From: an uncultured Candidatus Melainabacteria bacterium
Lineage (GTDB): Bacteria; Cyanobacteriota; Vampirovibrionia; Gastranaerophilales; Gastranaerophilaceae
Direction of reading: 5' to 3'
Assembly (NCBI GenBank): GCA_934675695.1
Contig: CAKURN010000124.1
Location: forward strand, 1-5,041
Length of the DNA: 5,041 nt
Positions 1 to 5,041 of the stretch are shown piece after piece (the first letter of the stretch is position 1; every line of letters starts with the position of its first letter). Below the pieces are notes generated by a model. The model did no database searches and was not told the origin of the DNA. It saw only the letters and a program-made list of their open reading frames with translations. The position numbers and the translations under genes are program-made.

Positions 1-285
1 GCCATGGTTAATTAAAAATATTTCTTTTGGGTTGTTTTTGTAAAAATCAAAAGATCCTATTACATAAAATATTCTTGCACCCACTAAAGACGCCAAAATC
101 AAAAAAGGAGAAAAATCAAGAAAATCTTCAGCAATAGTTTTATCTTTATTTTTTTTAATTAAAAAATATGTAAATAATAACCCCGCTATAATTGCCATTA
201 CCAAAACAATTCCATACCAGTGAATTTGGTAGTTAAAAACATTAAATGCAATCGGTGTTTTTGGGGAATTAATTATTAGCTGCAT
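1..285 (-). CDS. lgt: Prolipoprotein diacylglyceryl transferase, N-terminal 95 residues (partial)
   Basis: Lgt is the inner-membrane enzyme that moves a diacylglyceryl group from phosphatidylglycerol onto the lipobox cysteine of prolipoproteins, the first step of lipoprotein maturation. I translated the minus strand from the ATG at 283-285; the reading frame stays open to the window edge and the C-terminal part lies outside. Visible family features are the N-terminal PIAF segment (residues 11-14), the IHWYGIVL stretch (21-28) opening the first membrane helix, a second hydrophobic helix (about 56-76) ending in GARIFYV (69-75) with the conserved Arg71, and a terminal NHG at the place where the family has its GG(L/M)xxHG loop. 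The start lies inside the upstream TPR gene, overlapping it by 17 nt. The only purine-rich stretch (AAAGGGAA) sits too close to the ATG to be a good ribosome site, so translation is probably coupled to the upstream gene. Confidence 0.88.
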   Translation of the reverse strand, partial: MQLIINSPKTPIAFNVFNYQIHWYGIVLVMAIIAGLLFTYFLIKKNKDKTIAEDFLDFSPFLILASLVGARIFYVIGSFDFYKNNPKEIFLINHG

Positions 286-832
286 TTCCCTTTGCTTCTT
301 CGATTACTTGTTTTAGTTCGTTAACTTTTTTAACTATAGAATCGCTATCTTCTGCATTATGCATTTGTGTTACATAAGCATCATAATTTTTCATAGCATT
401 TTCTAAGTAGTCAATATATTCTGCCATTACTTTATCTTGTTCTTCTTTTGTTTTAAATTCTTTTTTTACAGTTTCACCGTTTTCGTTTTTTGTTTCTATC
501 AATTGATTTGCAGCACAATCATAAGAAACAGCTAACATATAGTTTGCCATCGGTTCTTTTTTTGATAGTTCTTGAGCAGCTTTTGCATGAAGAAGTGCCT
601 TGTCGCATTGGTTTAAATTTACATACGCATTTGCTAAATTGTATCTTGTTTCGTATACATTGGGGTCTAAATCAACCGAAGATTCCCATCTGGAAATTGC
701 TCCTTGGGTTTCACCATCTTCCATTAATTTTACCGCTTTTTCGTTCAATTCATACACTGCAAAAGAGTTTATACAAGCACTACAAAATACTCCAATGAAC
801 AATAACAAACTAAATAATATTAATTTTCTCAC
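269..832 (-). CDS. Exported TPR-repeat protein, possible lipoprotein, upstream of lgt
   Basis: The 187-residue protein starts at GTG (830-832), chosen because GAGGA lies 5 nt upstream and the signal peptide begins here. Residues 1-25 form an export signal: Arg-Lys, a hydrophobic core (4-16), then C17-S-A-C20. C20 preceded by Ser-Ala resembles a lipobox, but position -3 is Cys instead of the usual Leu/Val/Ile, and a signal-peptidase-I site after SFA (23-25) is an alternative. Two TPR units are readable at about 27-58 (ending in the typical LDPN) and 59-94 (YNLANAYVNLNQCDKAL). A third, helix-rich unit from 95 is interrupted by a charged Lys/Glu segment (113-134), and the C-terminus is helical and charged. 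TPRs are protein-protein interaction scaffolds; the partner is unknown. It probably sits in the envelope and is co-transcribed with lgt. No specific function can be assigned. Confidence 0.85.
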   Translation of the reverse strand: MRKLILFSLLLFIGVFCSACINSFAVYELNEKAVKLMEDGETQGAISRWESSVDLDPNVYETRYNLANAYVNLNQCDKALLHAKAAQELSKKEPMANYMLAVSYDCAANQLIETKNENGETVKKEFKTKEEQDKVMAEYIDYLENAMKNYDAYVTQMHNAEDSDSIVKKVNELKQVIEEAKGNAANN

Positions 833-837
833 AATTT

Positions 838-842
838 TCCTC
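838..842 (-). promoter_or_regulatory. Ribosome binding site deciding the GTG start of the TPR gene
   Basis: Read on the minus strand the sequence is GAGGA, then a 5-nt spacer AAATT, then GTG. This is the best Shine-Dalgarno match near the gene. It supports the GTG at 830-832 as the start, which also gives a complete signal peptide. Confidence 0.75.
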
Positions 843-860
843 GATTTCTATTCCTATTTA

Positions 861-889
861 AGCATATTTGCTATACAATCAATTGTAAA
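861..889 (-). promoter_or_regulatory. Candidate sigma-70-type promoter for the TPR-lgt operon
   Basis: On the minus strand, TTTACA (884-889; one mismatch to TTGACA) is followed after exactly 17 nt by TATGCT (861-866; four of six matches to TATAAT). It lies about 28 nt upstream of the GTG, leaving a short leader that contains the GAGGA ribosome site. The match and spacing are good, but in AT-rich DNA such pairs arise by chance, so this is inference from sequence only. Confidence 0.45.
869..877 (+). promoter_or_regulatory. Candidate extended -10 element for the plus-strand gene
   Basis: TG (869-870), one base, then TATACA (872-877) resembles an extended -10 promoter (TGnTATAAT). An alternative -10 in the same place is TACAAT at 874-879. 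No convincing -35 is visible upstream, as expected if the extended -10 compensates. It falls inside the -35/-10 spacer of the candidate divergent promoter for the TPR gene, so the two could not easily be occupied by polymerase at once. Confidence 0.35.
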
Positions 890-919
890 TCAATCAAACG
901 ATGAATTTTTAGAGGTTTT

Positions 920-1711
920 ATGAGGAAAAATAGTTTACTTATTTTAGACTACCAAGGAAATTTTGCTGATGATTTTTCAGTAATTGCTTATGCAAAAATA
1001 ATGAAAAAGCAAAATAAAAATCTAAAATATTTTTACGAAAATAAAACGCTAAAACGTTCAAAATTTGAAGAATATATGTCAAACTTTAACTTAGATTTTG
1101 ATTCCGATTTTGATTATATTTCTTCAAAAAAAGTTAAAGATGTTGCACAAAAATCCTATTTTTTAAACAATTTGTTTTTAAAAAATGAAAAATTATTTAA
1201 CAAATATGTAAAAAACAATGTCTTATCAAAAACTCATTTTGAAATTAATGATATCGAATTTATAAGCAATGAAATAAAATCTATGTTTTCTTTTAAAACA
1301 TTTGAGTTTGTGAAAAATTATGATATTTTAGATGAAATATATTCTCATAGTTCAATAGGTGTTTTTGTTTCAAAAGACGATGAATTAACCAATGATGATT
1401 TAGAATTTATTTCTAATTCATTAAACAGATTGAATAAATTTTTGAAACAGCCGAAACTTTTTATTTTTTCAAAAAATAAAAACATAAAAATTGATACTTA
1501 TATCGAATACGAAATAGTTGATTTATTGGATTGGAGAGAGGAGTTTTATTTCCTTTCTTTGTGCCGTCATCATATTGTTTTAGATACAAAAAACTCTTAT
1601 TCAAAAAACCTCTGGGCAAGTATAATCAGCAAAAGAGATTATTGTTATACTCTCTATAAAAAATCAAAAAATATCGACACTAAAAAAATGCACAATTGGC
1701 TATTTGTTTGA
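920..1711 (+). CDS. Diverged GT11-like (alpha-1,2-fucosyltransferase family) protein lacking the canonical motif
   Basis: This is a 263-residue cytosolic-looking protein with no signal peptide or membrane helix. The ATG is supported by AGAGG at 911-915. By-eye alignment to glycosyltransferase family 11, which transfers fucose from GDP-fucose to glycans, follows the whole chain. YQGNFADDF then YAKIM (11-28) stands where GGLGNQMFQYAFAKAL is expected. FISNEIKSMFSF (114-125) matches the region before motif I. SIGVFVSKDDEL (145-156) lies where the family has SVSVHIRRGDYL. KLFIFSKN (179-186) matches the KFFIFSDD strand, and EEFYFLSLCRHHIV (207-220) matches the DMYLMSLCKHNII motif. The defining residues are changed: motif I His is Phe149, its two Arg are Ser151 and Lys152, its Gly is Asp153, and the SWWGAW block reads SYSKNLW. 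Activity as a GDP-fucose enzyme is therefore doubtful; it may use another donor or be a degenerate copy. It is the only plus-strand gene. The protein is rich in Phe, Lys, Asn and Asp. Confidence 0.6.
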   Translation: MRKNSLLILDYQGNFADDFSVIAYAKIMKKQNKNLKYFYENKTLKRSKFEEYMSNFNLDFDSDFDYISSKKVKDVAQKSYFLNNLFLKNEKLFNKYVKNNVLSKTHFEINDIEFISNEIKSMFSFKTFEFVKNYDILDEIYSHSSIGVFVSKDDELTNDDLEFISNSLNRLNKFLKQPKLFIFSKNKNIKIDTYIEYEIVDLLDWREEFYFLSLCRHHIVLDTKNSYSKNLWASIISKRDYCYTLYKKSKNIDTKKMHNWLFV

Positions 1712-1721
1712 TTTTAGTAGG

Positions 1722-2315
1722 CTATTCAAGAGGTTGTTTGATATATACCCCATCTCCACCTAGGTATTCAACTTCGCTTCCATCGATATATAAATAAATT
1801 GCTTTATTGGGAGCAGCGTTTTTTGCTGTTGCAGACAACTGTTTTACTCTATTTTCGATACTATTAAAGCCTCCGCCGTTTCCAAAATTAGAAGTTAAAT
1901 TAATAATTACTTTTTCGTTGTCGGTTTGTAGATTTATTAAATCTACATTTGGAGGAATTTCTGAATAAATACCTTGTTTAGATTCAGTAATCAAAGGACC
2001 TTTTAAGAGCAATAGTATTGCACTTTCTAGAGAATTGCTTCCTTTGACTTCTCTAACTATTGGAGTCAATTTTCCTTGATTGTTGTAAAAATAACATGTG
2101 TGAAGTTCTTTTGCTACCTCTTTTTTTGCAGATTTTTGCTCGGTTTTTGGTTTGTTTTCTTCAAAATTTGTTTTTTCGTCTTTTTGAATTGTATACATTG
2201 TATTATTTACATCATCTATGTTTTTTGAATAACCATCTTTTCCGAAGTATTTGTAAAACAAAAATCCTAGTGCAATTATAAGACATATTAAAAAAGTTTT
2301 AAAAAATGTATTCAT
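1722..2315 (-). CDS. Membrane-anchored GerMN-domain protein
   Basis: The 197-residue protein has an N-terminal membrane anchor (about 6-23, flanked by Lys6 and the YKYFGK that follows), a charged Lys/Glu-rich linker (25-70), and a GerMN domain (about 73-187). Domain features are the opening strand CYFYNNQGKLTPIVREVKG (74-92), LLLLKGPLITES (101-112), SEIPPNVDL (118-126), VIINLTSNF (136-144) and the closing strand AIYLYIDGSEVEYLGG (172-187). GerMN takes its name from Bacillus spore-germination protein GerM, but the domain is also widespread in non-sporulating bacteria; its molecular role is poorly defined and probably in the cell envelope. Cys11 is not in a lipobox context (Ile at -1), so a retained membrane helix is more likely than a lipoprotein. 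Its ATG shares a base with the truB stop (TAATG), which implies translational coupling. It is the last gene of the operon and ends 10 nt from the convergent plus-strand gene. Confidence 0.82.
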   Translation of the reverse strand: MNTFFKTFLICLIIALGFLFYKYFGKDGYSKNIDDVNNTMYTIQKDEKTNFEENKPKTEQKSAKKEVAKELHTCYFYNNQGKLTPIVREVKGSNSLESAILLLLKGPLITESKQGIYSEIPPNVDLINLQTDNEKVIINLTSNFGNGGGFNSIENRVKQLSATAKNAAPNKAIYLYIDGSEVEYLGGDGVYIKQPLE

Positions 2316-3163
2316 TATTGTTCTCCAAAGTATTTTTTTGGTTTTATGTAATTGTCATCAACTTGTGCTACTGATATTAGTTTATTATCTTTTGTAAGCA
2401 GTAGCAAATTATTTCTAAATTTTTGTGAATTTTTTATAAAATTTCCATTTTTTATAAAATTAAATTCTTCGTCATCTAATTCGTATTTATCAATATCTAA
2501 AACGTCAAGAGGGTTGATTTTGTTTAAAGATAAATCTTCTAGTTTGTTTGAATTTTTGATATCGAAGTTACCTGCTTTTATCCTCACCAGTTCTGTCATA
2601 TAAGCACCACAACCTAGTTTTTGTCCTATATCATGTATTAGAGAGCGAATATATGTACCTTTTTTACATGACACTTCAATTTTAGCTGTGTAATTTTTTT
2701 CATCAAAGTCAAGAAGTTTTATAGAATAAATTTCAATTTCACGTTTTGGAATTTCTATTTCTTTTGTCGGTTCTTTTCTTGCAATATTGTACAATTTTTC
2801 GCCGTTTATTTTTATTGCAGAATATTTTGGCGGAACTTGTTCGGTTTTGCCTAAAAAAGTATTTAATATAGCTATTAATTTTTCTTTATTAAAATCAGGT
2901 TTTTTAACAAAAATTTCTTCTTTTTCTGAATCAAAAGTTTCTGTAACAAATCCAAATTTAATGTCTGCAACATAAACTTTATCTGAAGCTAAATAATCAA
3001 GAAGTTTTGTCGCTTTTCCAACTGCAACCTGTATTACACCGGAAGCCAAAGGATCAAGCGTTCCTGAATGCCCGATTTGTTTGATTTTTAGACTTTTTCT
3101 CAAAAACTTTATTACATCAAAAGAAGTGATGTTTTTCGGTTTGTTAATGTTTAAAAAATACAT
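2315..3163 (-). CDS. truB: tRNA pseudouridine(55) synthase TruB
   Basis: TruB isomerises uridine-55 in the T-loop of nearly all elongator tRNAs to pseudouridine and also acts as a tRNA folding chaperone. The 282-residue protein shows the family motifs in order: NKPKNITSFDVI (7-18); the catalytic motif GHSGTLDPLASGVI (31-44), with Asp37 as the nucleophile; KVYVADIKFG (62-71), with the conserved active-site Tyr at 64; VPPKYSAIKINGEKLY (110-125); and CKKGTYIRSLIHDIG (166-180), with Arg173 equivalent to the conserved catalytic-site Arg. LVRIKAGNF (192-200) follows. The C-terminal portion (about 250-282, ending LISVAQVDDNYIKPKKYFG) is a short C-terminal RNA-binding domain of the TruB type; overall length is somewhat below the E. 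coli protein. No good Shine-Dalgarno precedes the ATG, which follows the rbfA stop by only 5 nt, so coupled translation is likely. Confidence 0.97.
   Translation of the reverse strand: MYFLNINKPKNITSFDVIKFLRKSLKIKQIGHSGTLDPLASGVIQVAVGKATKLLDYLASDKVYVADIKFGFVTETFDSEKEEIFVKKPDFNKEKLIAILNTFLGKTEQVPPKYSAIKINGEKLYNIARKEPTKEIEIPKREIEIYSIKLLDFDEKNYTAKIEVSCKKGTYIRSLIHDIGQKLGCGAYMTELVRIKAGNFDIKNSNKLEDLSLNKINPLDVLDIDKYELDDEEFNFIKNGNFIKNSQKFRNNLLLLTKDNKLISVAQVDDNYIKPKKYFGEQ
2323..2326 (-). promoter_or_regulatory. Ribosome binding site for the GerMN gene inside the truB 3' end
   Basis: On the minus strand GGAG lies within the last codons of truB (Gly-Glu), 7 nt before the ATG that overlaps the truB stop. 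This fixes the GerMN start and supports direct or re-initiating translation after truB. Confidence 0.75.
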
Positions 3164-3168
3164 AACAG

Positions 3169-3522
3169 CTATATTTCGCCACGTTCAATTTTGTTAATCA
3201 AATCAAGCATTTTAGCACCATGTTCTAGAGAGTCGTCTAAAATAAAAAGCAGTGTCGGTGTTTTTCTTAATCTAATTCTTTTGCCCACTTCATGACGAAT
3301 TTGACCAACATGACGTTCGAGTGCTTTTGATGTTTTTTGTTTTACTTCATCATTTCCATACACACTATAGAACACTCTTGCTGCAGTATTATCAGAAGAT
3401 ACATCAACATCCGTTATAGAAACCATGCCGCAAATCGCAGGGTCTTTGATTTCTCTAAATATAATATCAGAGATTTCTCTCATCAATGCTTTTCTTACTC
3501 TTTCATTTCTCAATGTTGACAT
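3169..3522 (-). CDS. rbfA: 30S ribosome-binding factor RbfA
   Basis: RbfA is a small KH-fold protein that binds the immature 30S subunit near the 5' end of 16S rRNA and assists its late maturation and cold adaptation. The 117-residue protein has the usual length and landmarks: an N-terminal helix with RNERVRKALMREISDII (5-21), DPAICGMVSITDVDVSSD (27-44), ARVFYSVYG (48-56), and IRLRKTPTLLFILDDSLEHG (83-102). At the helix kink, where the family usually has AxG, the sequence reads HVG (71-73); Gly is kept and Ala is replaced, a modest departure. The start is fixed by AGGA 7 nt upstream, built across the infB stop codon, and by the normal N-terminus. The infB-rbfA-truB order is the widely conserved arrangement. 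Confidence 0.96.
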   Translation of the reverse strand: MSTLRNERVRKALMREISDIIFREIKDPAICGMVSITDVDVSSDNTAARVFYSVYGNDEVKQKTSKALERHVGQIRHEVGKRIRLRKTPTLLFILDDSLEHGAKMLDLINKIERGEI

Positions 3523-3529
3523 ATAAAAT

Positions 3530-3533
3530 TCCT
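3530..3533 (-). promoter_or_regulatory. Ribosome binding site for rbfA overlapping the infB stop
   Basis: On the minus strand the infB stop and following bases read TAGGA. AGGA is 7 nt before the rbfA ATG. Terminating ribosomes on infB would cover this site, which is consistent with coupled synthesis of the two proteins. Confidence 0.7.
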
Positions 3534-5041
3534 ACACTAATGTTTGTGGTTCAACTTCTTTTGTTGTAGAAACCTCTATTATATCACCTTCTTGAATATC
3601 ATTGAATTTAGAAAATGATATACCACATTCATATCCTTCTTTTACTTCTTTTACATCGTCTTTAAAGCGTTTTAATTGGTCGATTTCACCTTTAAAGATT
3701 TCTTCGCCGTTTCTTATTAAGCGAGCAGTTTTCGAGCGAACAATTTTACCTTCTGTAACATAACAACCTGCAATTTTGTTCGTTTTGCCGATTGTAAATA
3801 CAGCTCTTACTTCAGCTTTACCTAATTCAACATCTTCAATTTCAGGAGCTAATAAAGATAACATTGTTTTTTCAATATCTTCTAATACTTGGTAGATGAT
3901 GTCGTATTTCTTGATTTTTACACCTTCTTTTTGAGCTGAAAGCAAAGCGTTTGCGTCTTCTTTTACGCTGAAGCCTAATATAATTGCATTTGAAGCTGAA
4001 GCAAGCATAACATCTGCTTCTGAAATATCACCAACGCCAGCATGGACGATTTTTATGATTACTTTTTGCGATTTAACATTTTGTATAGCTTGAGAAACAG
4101 CTTCCGCAGAACCGTTTGTGTTAGCTTTAATGATTAAGTTCAAATTAGTAATTTCATCAACATTGCTCATCGCTTCTTTTTGAACGTGTGCTGCTGTCAT
4201 TGCTTCTAATCTTGTCGAGCGTTCTTGTTGTTTTCTTTCGTTAACGATAGATTTCATTTCTTTTTCGTTTTTAACAACTTCAAACAAATCACCTGCTTGT
4301 GGAACTTCATTTAAACCTAAAATTTCAACAGGAGTAGAAGGACCGGCTGTGCGAACTCTCTTTCCTGAATCATCTAATAAAGCTCTTACTTTTCCGCCAA
4401 CATTACCGGCTACTATAGAATCACCGACTTTTAACGTACCGTTTTGTACAAGCATCGTTGCAACAGGACCCTTTCCTTTATCAAGGTTAGCTTCAATGAT
4501 TACACCGGTTGCAGGACATTTTTCTACTGCTTTTAATTCTTGCATATCTGCAACAAGCAATATATATTCTAGTAATTCATCTATACCTGTTTTTTGTAAA
4601 GCTGAAACAGGACAACAAATTGTGTCACCACCCCATTTTTCCGGAATAAGATTGTGTTCTGAAAGTTCTTGTAGAACTTTATCAGGGTTGGCATCAGGTT
4701 TATCCATTTTGTTAATTGCAACAATAATAGGAACTCCGGCTGATTTTGCATGGGAGATGCTTTCTATTGTTTGAGGCATAACGCCATCATCTGCTGCAAC
4801 TACTAAAACCGCAATATCTGTAGATTGTGCCCCACGAAGACGCATTTGTGTGAATGCTTCGTGACCGGGGGTGTCAATAAATACAATTTTTCTTTTGTTT
4901 AACCATACAGTATAAGCACCGATACTTTGTGTAATCCCGCCAACTTCTGTATGAACGATTTTGTGTTTTGAAGCTCTGATTGAATCTAATAAAGTCGTTT
5001 TACCATGGTCAACGTGTCCCATAACCGTTACAACCGGAGCA
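3532..5041 (-). CDS. infB: Translation initiation factor IF-2, partial (N-terminus outside window)
   Basis: IF-2 is the GTPase that brings formylmethionyl-tRNA to the 30S subunit and promotes 50S joining. The frame is open to the window edge (Ala-Pro-Val-Val-Thr-Val before the Met at 5020-5022), so that Met is the internal one of the VMGHVDHGKT motif and not the start; the N-terminal domains are missing. Numbering from that Met: G1 is GHVDHGKT (2-9), G2 is GGITQ (28-32), G3 is DTPGHE (50-55) with the catalytic His54, G4 is NKMD (104-107) and G5 is SAL (140-142). The beta-barrel domain II follows (about 170-250), then a helical linker rich in Lys/Glu/Gln/Arg (251-290), domain III (about 291-385), and the C-terminal fMet-tRNA-binding domain C2 (about 395-496, with FTIGKTNKIAGCYVTEGKI at 409-427). 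There are no internal stops or frameshifts. It is the upstream gene of the rbfA-truB-GerMN operon. Confidence 0.98.
   Translation of the reverse strand, partial: APVVTVMGHVDHGKTTLLDSIRASKHKIVHTEVGGITQSIGAYTVWLNKRKIVFIDTPGHEAFTQMRLRGAQSTDIAVLVVAADDGVMPQTIESISHAKSAGVPIIVAINKMDKPDANPDKVLQELSEHNLIPEKWGGDTICCPVSALQKTGIDELLEYILLVADMQELKAVEKCPATGVIIEANLDKGKGPVATMLVQNGTLKVGDSIVAGNVGGKVRALLDDSGKRVRTAGPSTPVEILGLNEVPQAGDLFEVVKNEKEMKSIVNERKQQERSTRLEAMTAAHVQKEAMSNVDEITNLNLIIKANTNGSAEAVSQAIQNVKSQKVIIKIVHAGVGDISEADVMLASASNAIILGFSVKEDANALLSAQKEGVKIKKYDIIYQVLEDIEKTMLSLLAPEIEDVELGKAEVRAVFTIGKTNKIAGCYVTEGKIVRSKTARLIRNGEEIFKGEIDQLKRFKDDVKEVKEGYECGISFSKFNDIQEGDIIEVSTTKEVEPQTLV

Noticed and set aside
600..923. Plus-strand open frame opposite the TPR gene whose stop overlaps the next ATG (ATGA)
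   Set aside because: It is the antisense of a well-supported TPR gene, has no recognisable domain or ribosome site, and its low-complexity composition follows from the opposite strand. The ATGA overlap is coincidental.
1619..1651. Inverted repeat AGTATAA / TTATACT with a 19-nt loop near the end of the plus-strand gene
   Set aside because: The stem is AT-only, lies within coding sequence and has no T-run on either strand, so it is unlikely to be a terminator. It is expected by chance in AT-rich DNA.
1698..1726. Direct repeat GGCTATT (1698-1704 and 1720-1726) flanking the convergent stops
   Set aside because: A single 7-bp repeat with no adjoining inverted repeat, transposase or tRNA; it could be a target-site duplication in theory, but there is nothing between the copies that could have been inserted.
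1722..2315. GerMN protein as evidence of a spore-former
   Set aside because: GerMN domains occur in many non-sporulating bacteria, and no other sporulation gene is visible here.
4349..4774. 141-codon plus-strand open frame
   Set aside because: It lies entirely opposite conserved IF-2 G-domain and domain II codons; its Ser/Pro/Thr-rich translation is typical of an antisense shadow.
5020..5022. Met at the start of the longest IF-2 frame as the true start codon
   Set aside because: Coding continues upstream to the window edge with the conserved PVVTV sequence, so this Met is internal to the G1 motif region.

Overview
The window is AT-rich bacterial chromosome, densely packed with protein-coding genes. 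Six genes lie wholly or partly here, and a seventh runs off the right edge as the 3' three-quarters or so of infB. All genes except one are on the minus strand. The code is standard: TAG, TAA and TGA are each used as stops and Trp is TGG, which argues against Mycoplasma-type or other UGA-recoding lineages. AT-rich codon use, a GerMN-domain protein with no other sporulation gene in view, and lgt preceded by a TPR envelope protein would fit a Melainabacteria/Gastranaerophilales-like or other AT-rich gut bacterium. That placement is a low-confidence guess from general impression, not a search.

Right-hand block (about 1722-5041, minus strand). The order in the direction of transcription is infB (5' end outside the window), rbfA, truB, then a membrane-anchored GerMN-domain protein. 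Gaps are tiny: 9 nt for infB/rbfA, 5 nt for rbfA/truB, and a TAATG stop/start overlap for truB/GerMN. This is the classic translation-initiation, 30S-maturation and tRNA-modification operon, with an envelope gene attached where ribF often follows truB in other bacteria.

Middle (920-1711, plus strand). A single gene is inserted head-to-head with the left block and tail-to-tail with the right block. Its protein can be aligned by eye with GT11 alpha-1,2-fucosyltransferase-like enzymes in all the main motif positions, but the residues that define catalysis are replaced. It looks like a diverged or non-canonical family member, and it is the most unusual item in the window.

Left block (1-832, minus strand). 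A GTG-initiated, exported TPR protein, possibly a lipoprotein, overlaps by 17 nt the start of lgt (prolipoprotein diacylglyceryl transferase), which leaves the window after 95 codons. The 87-bp gap at 833-919 carries candidate overlapping divergent promoters. No RNA genes, CRISPR arrays, insertion sequences or convincing intrinsic terminators were seen, and no gene-free stretch exceeds 87 bp.
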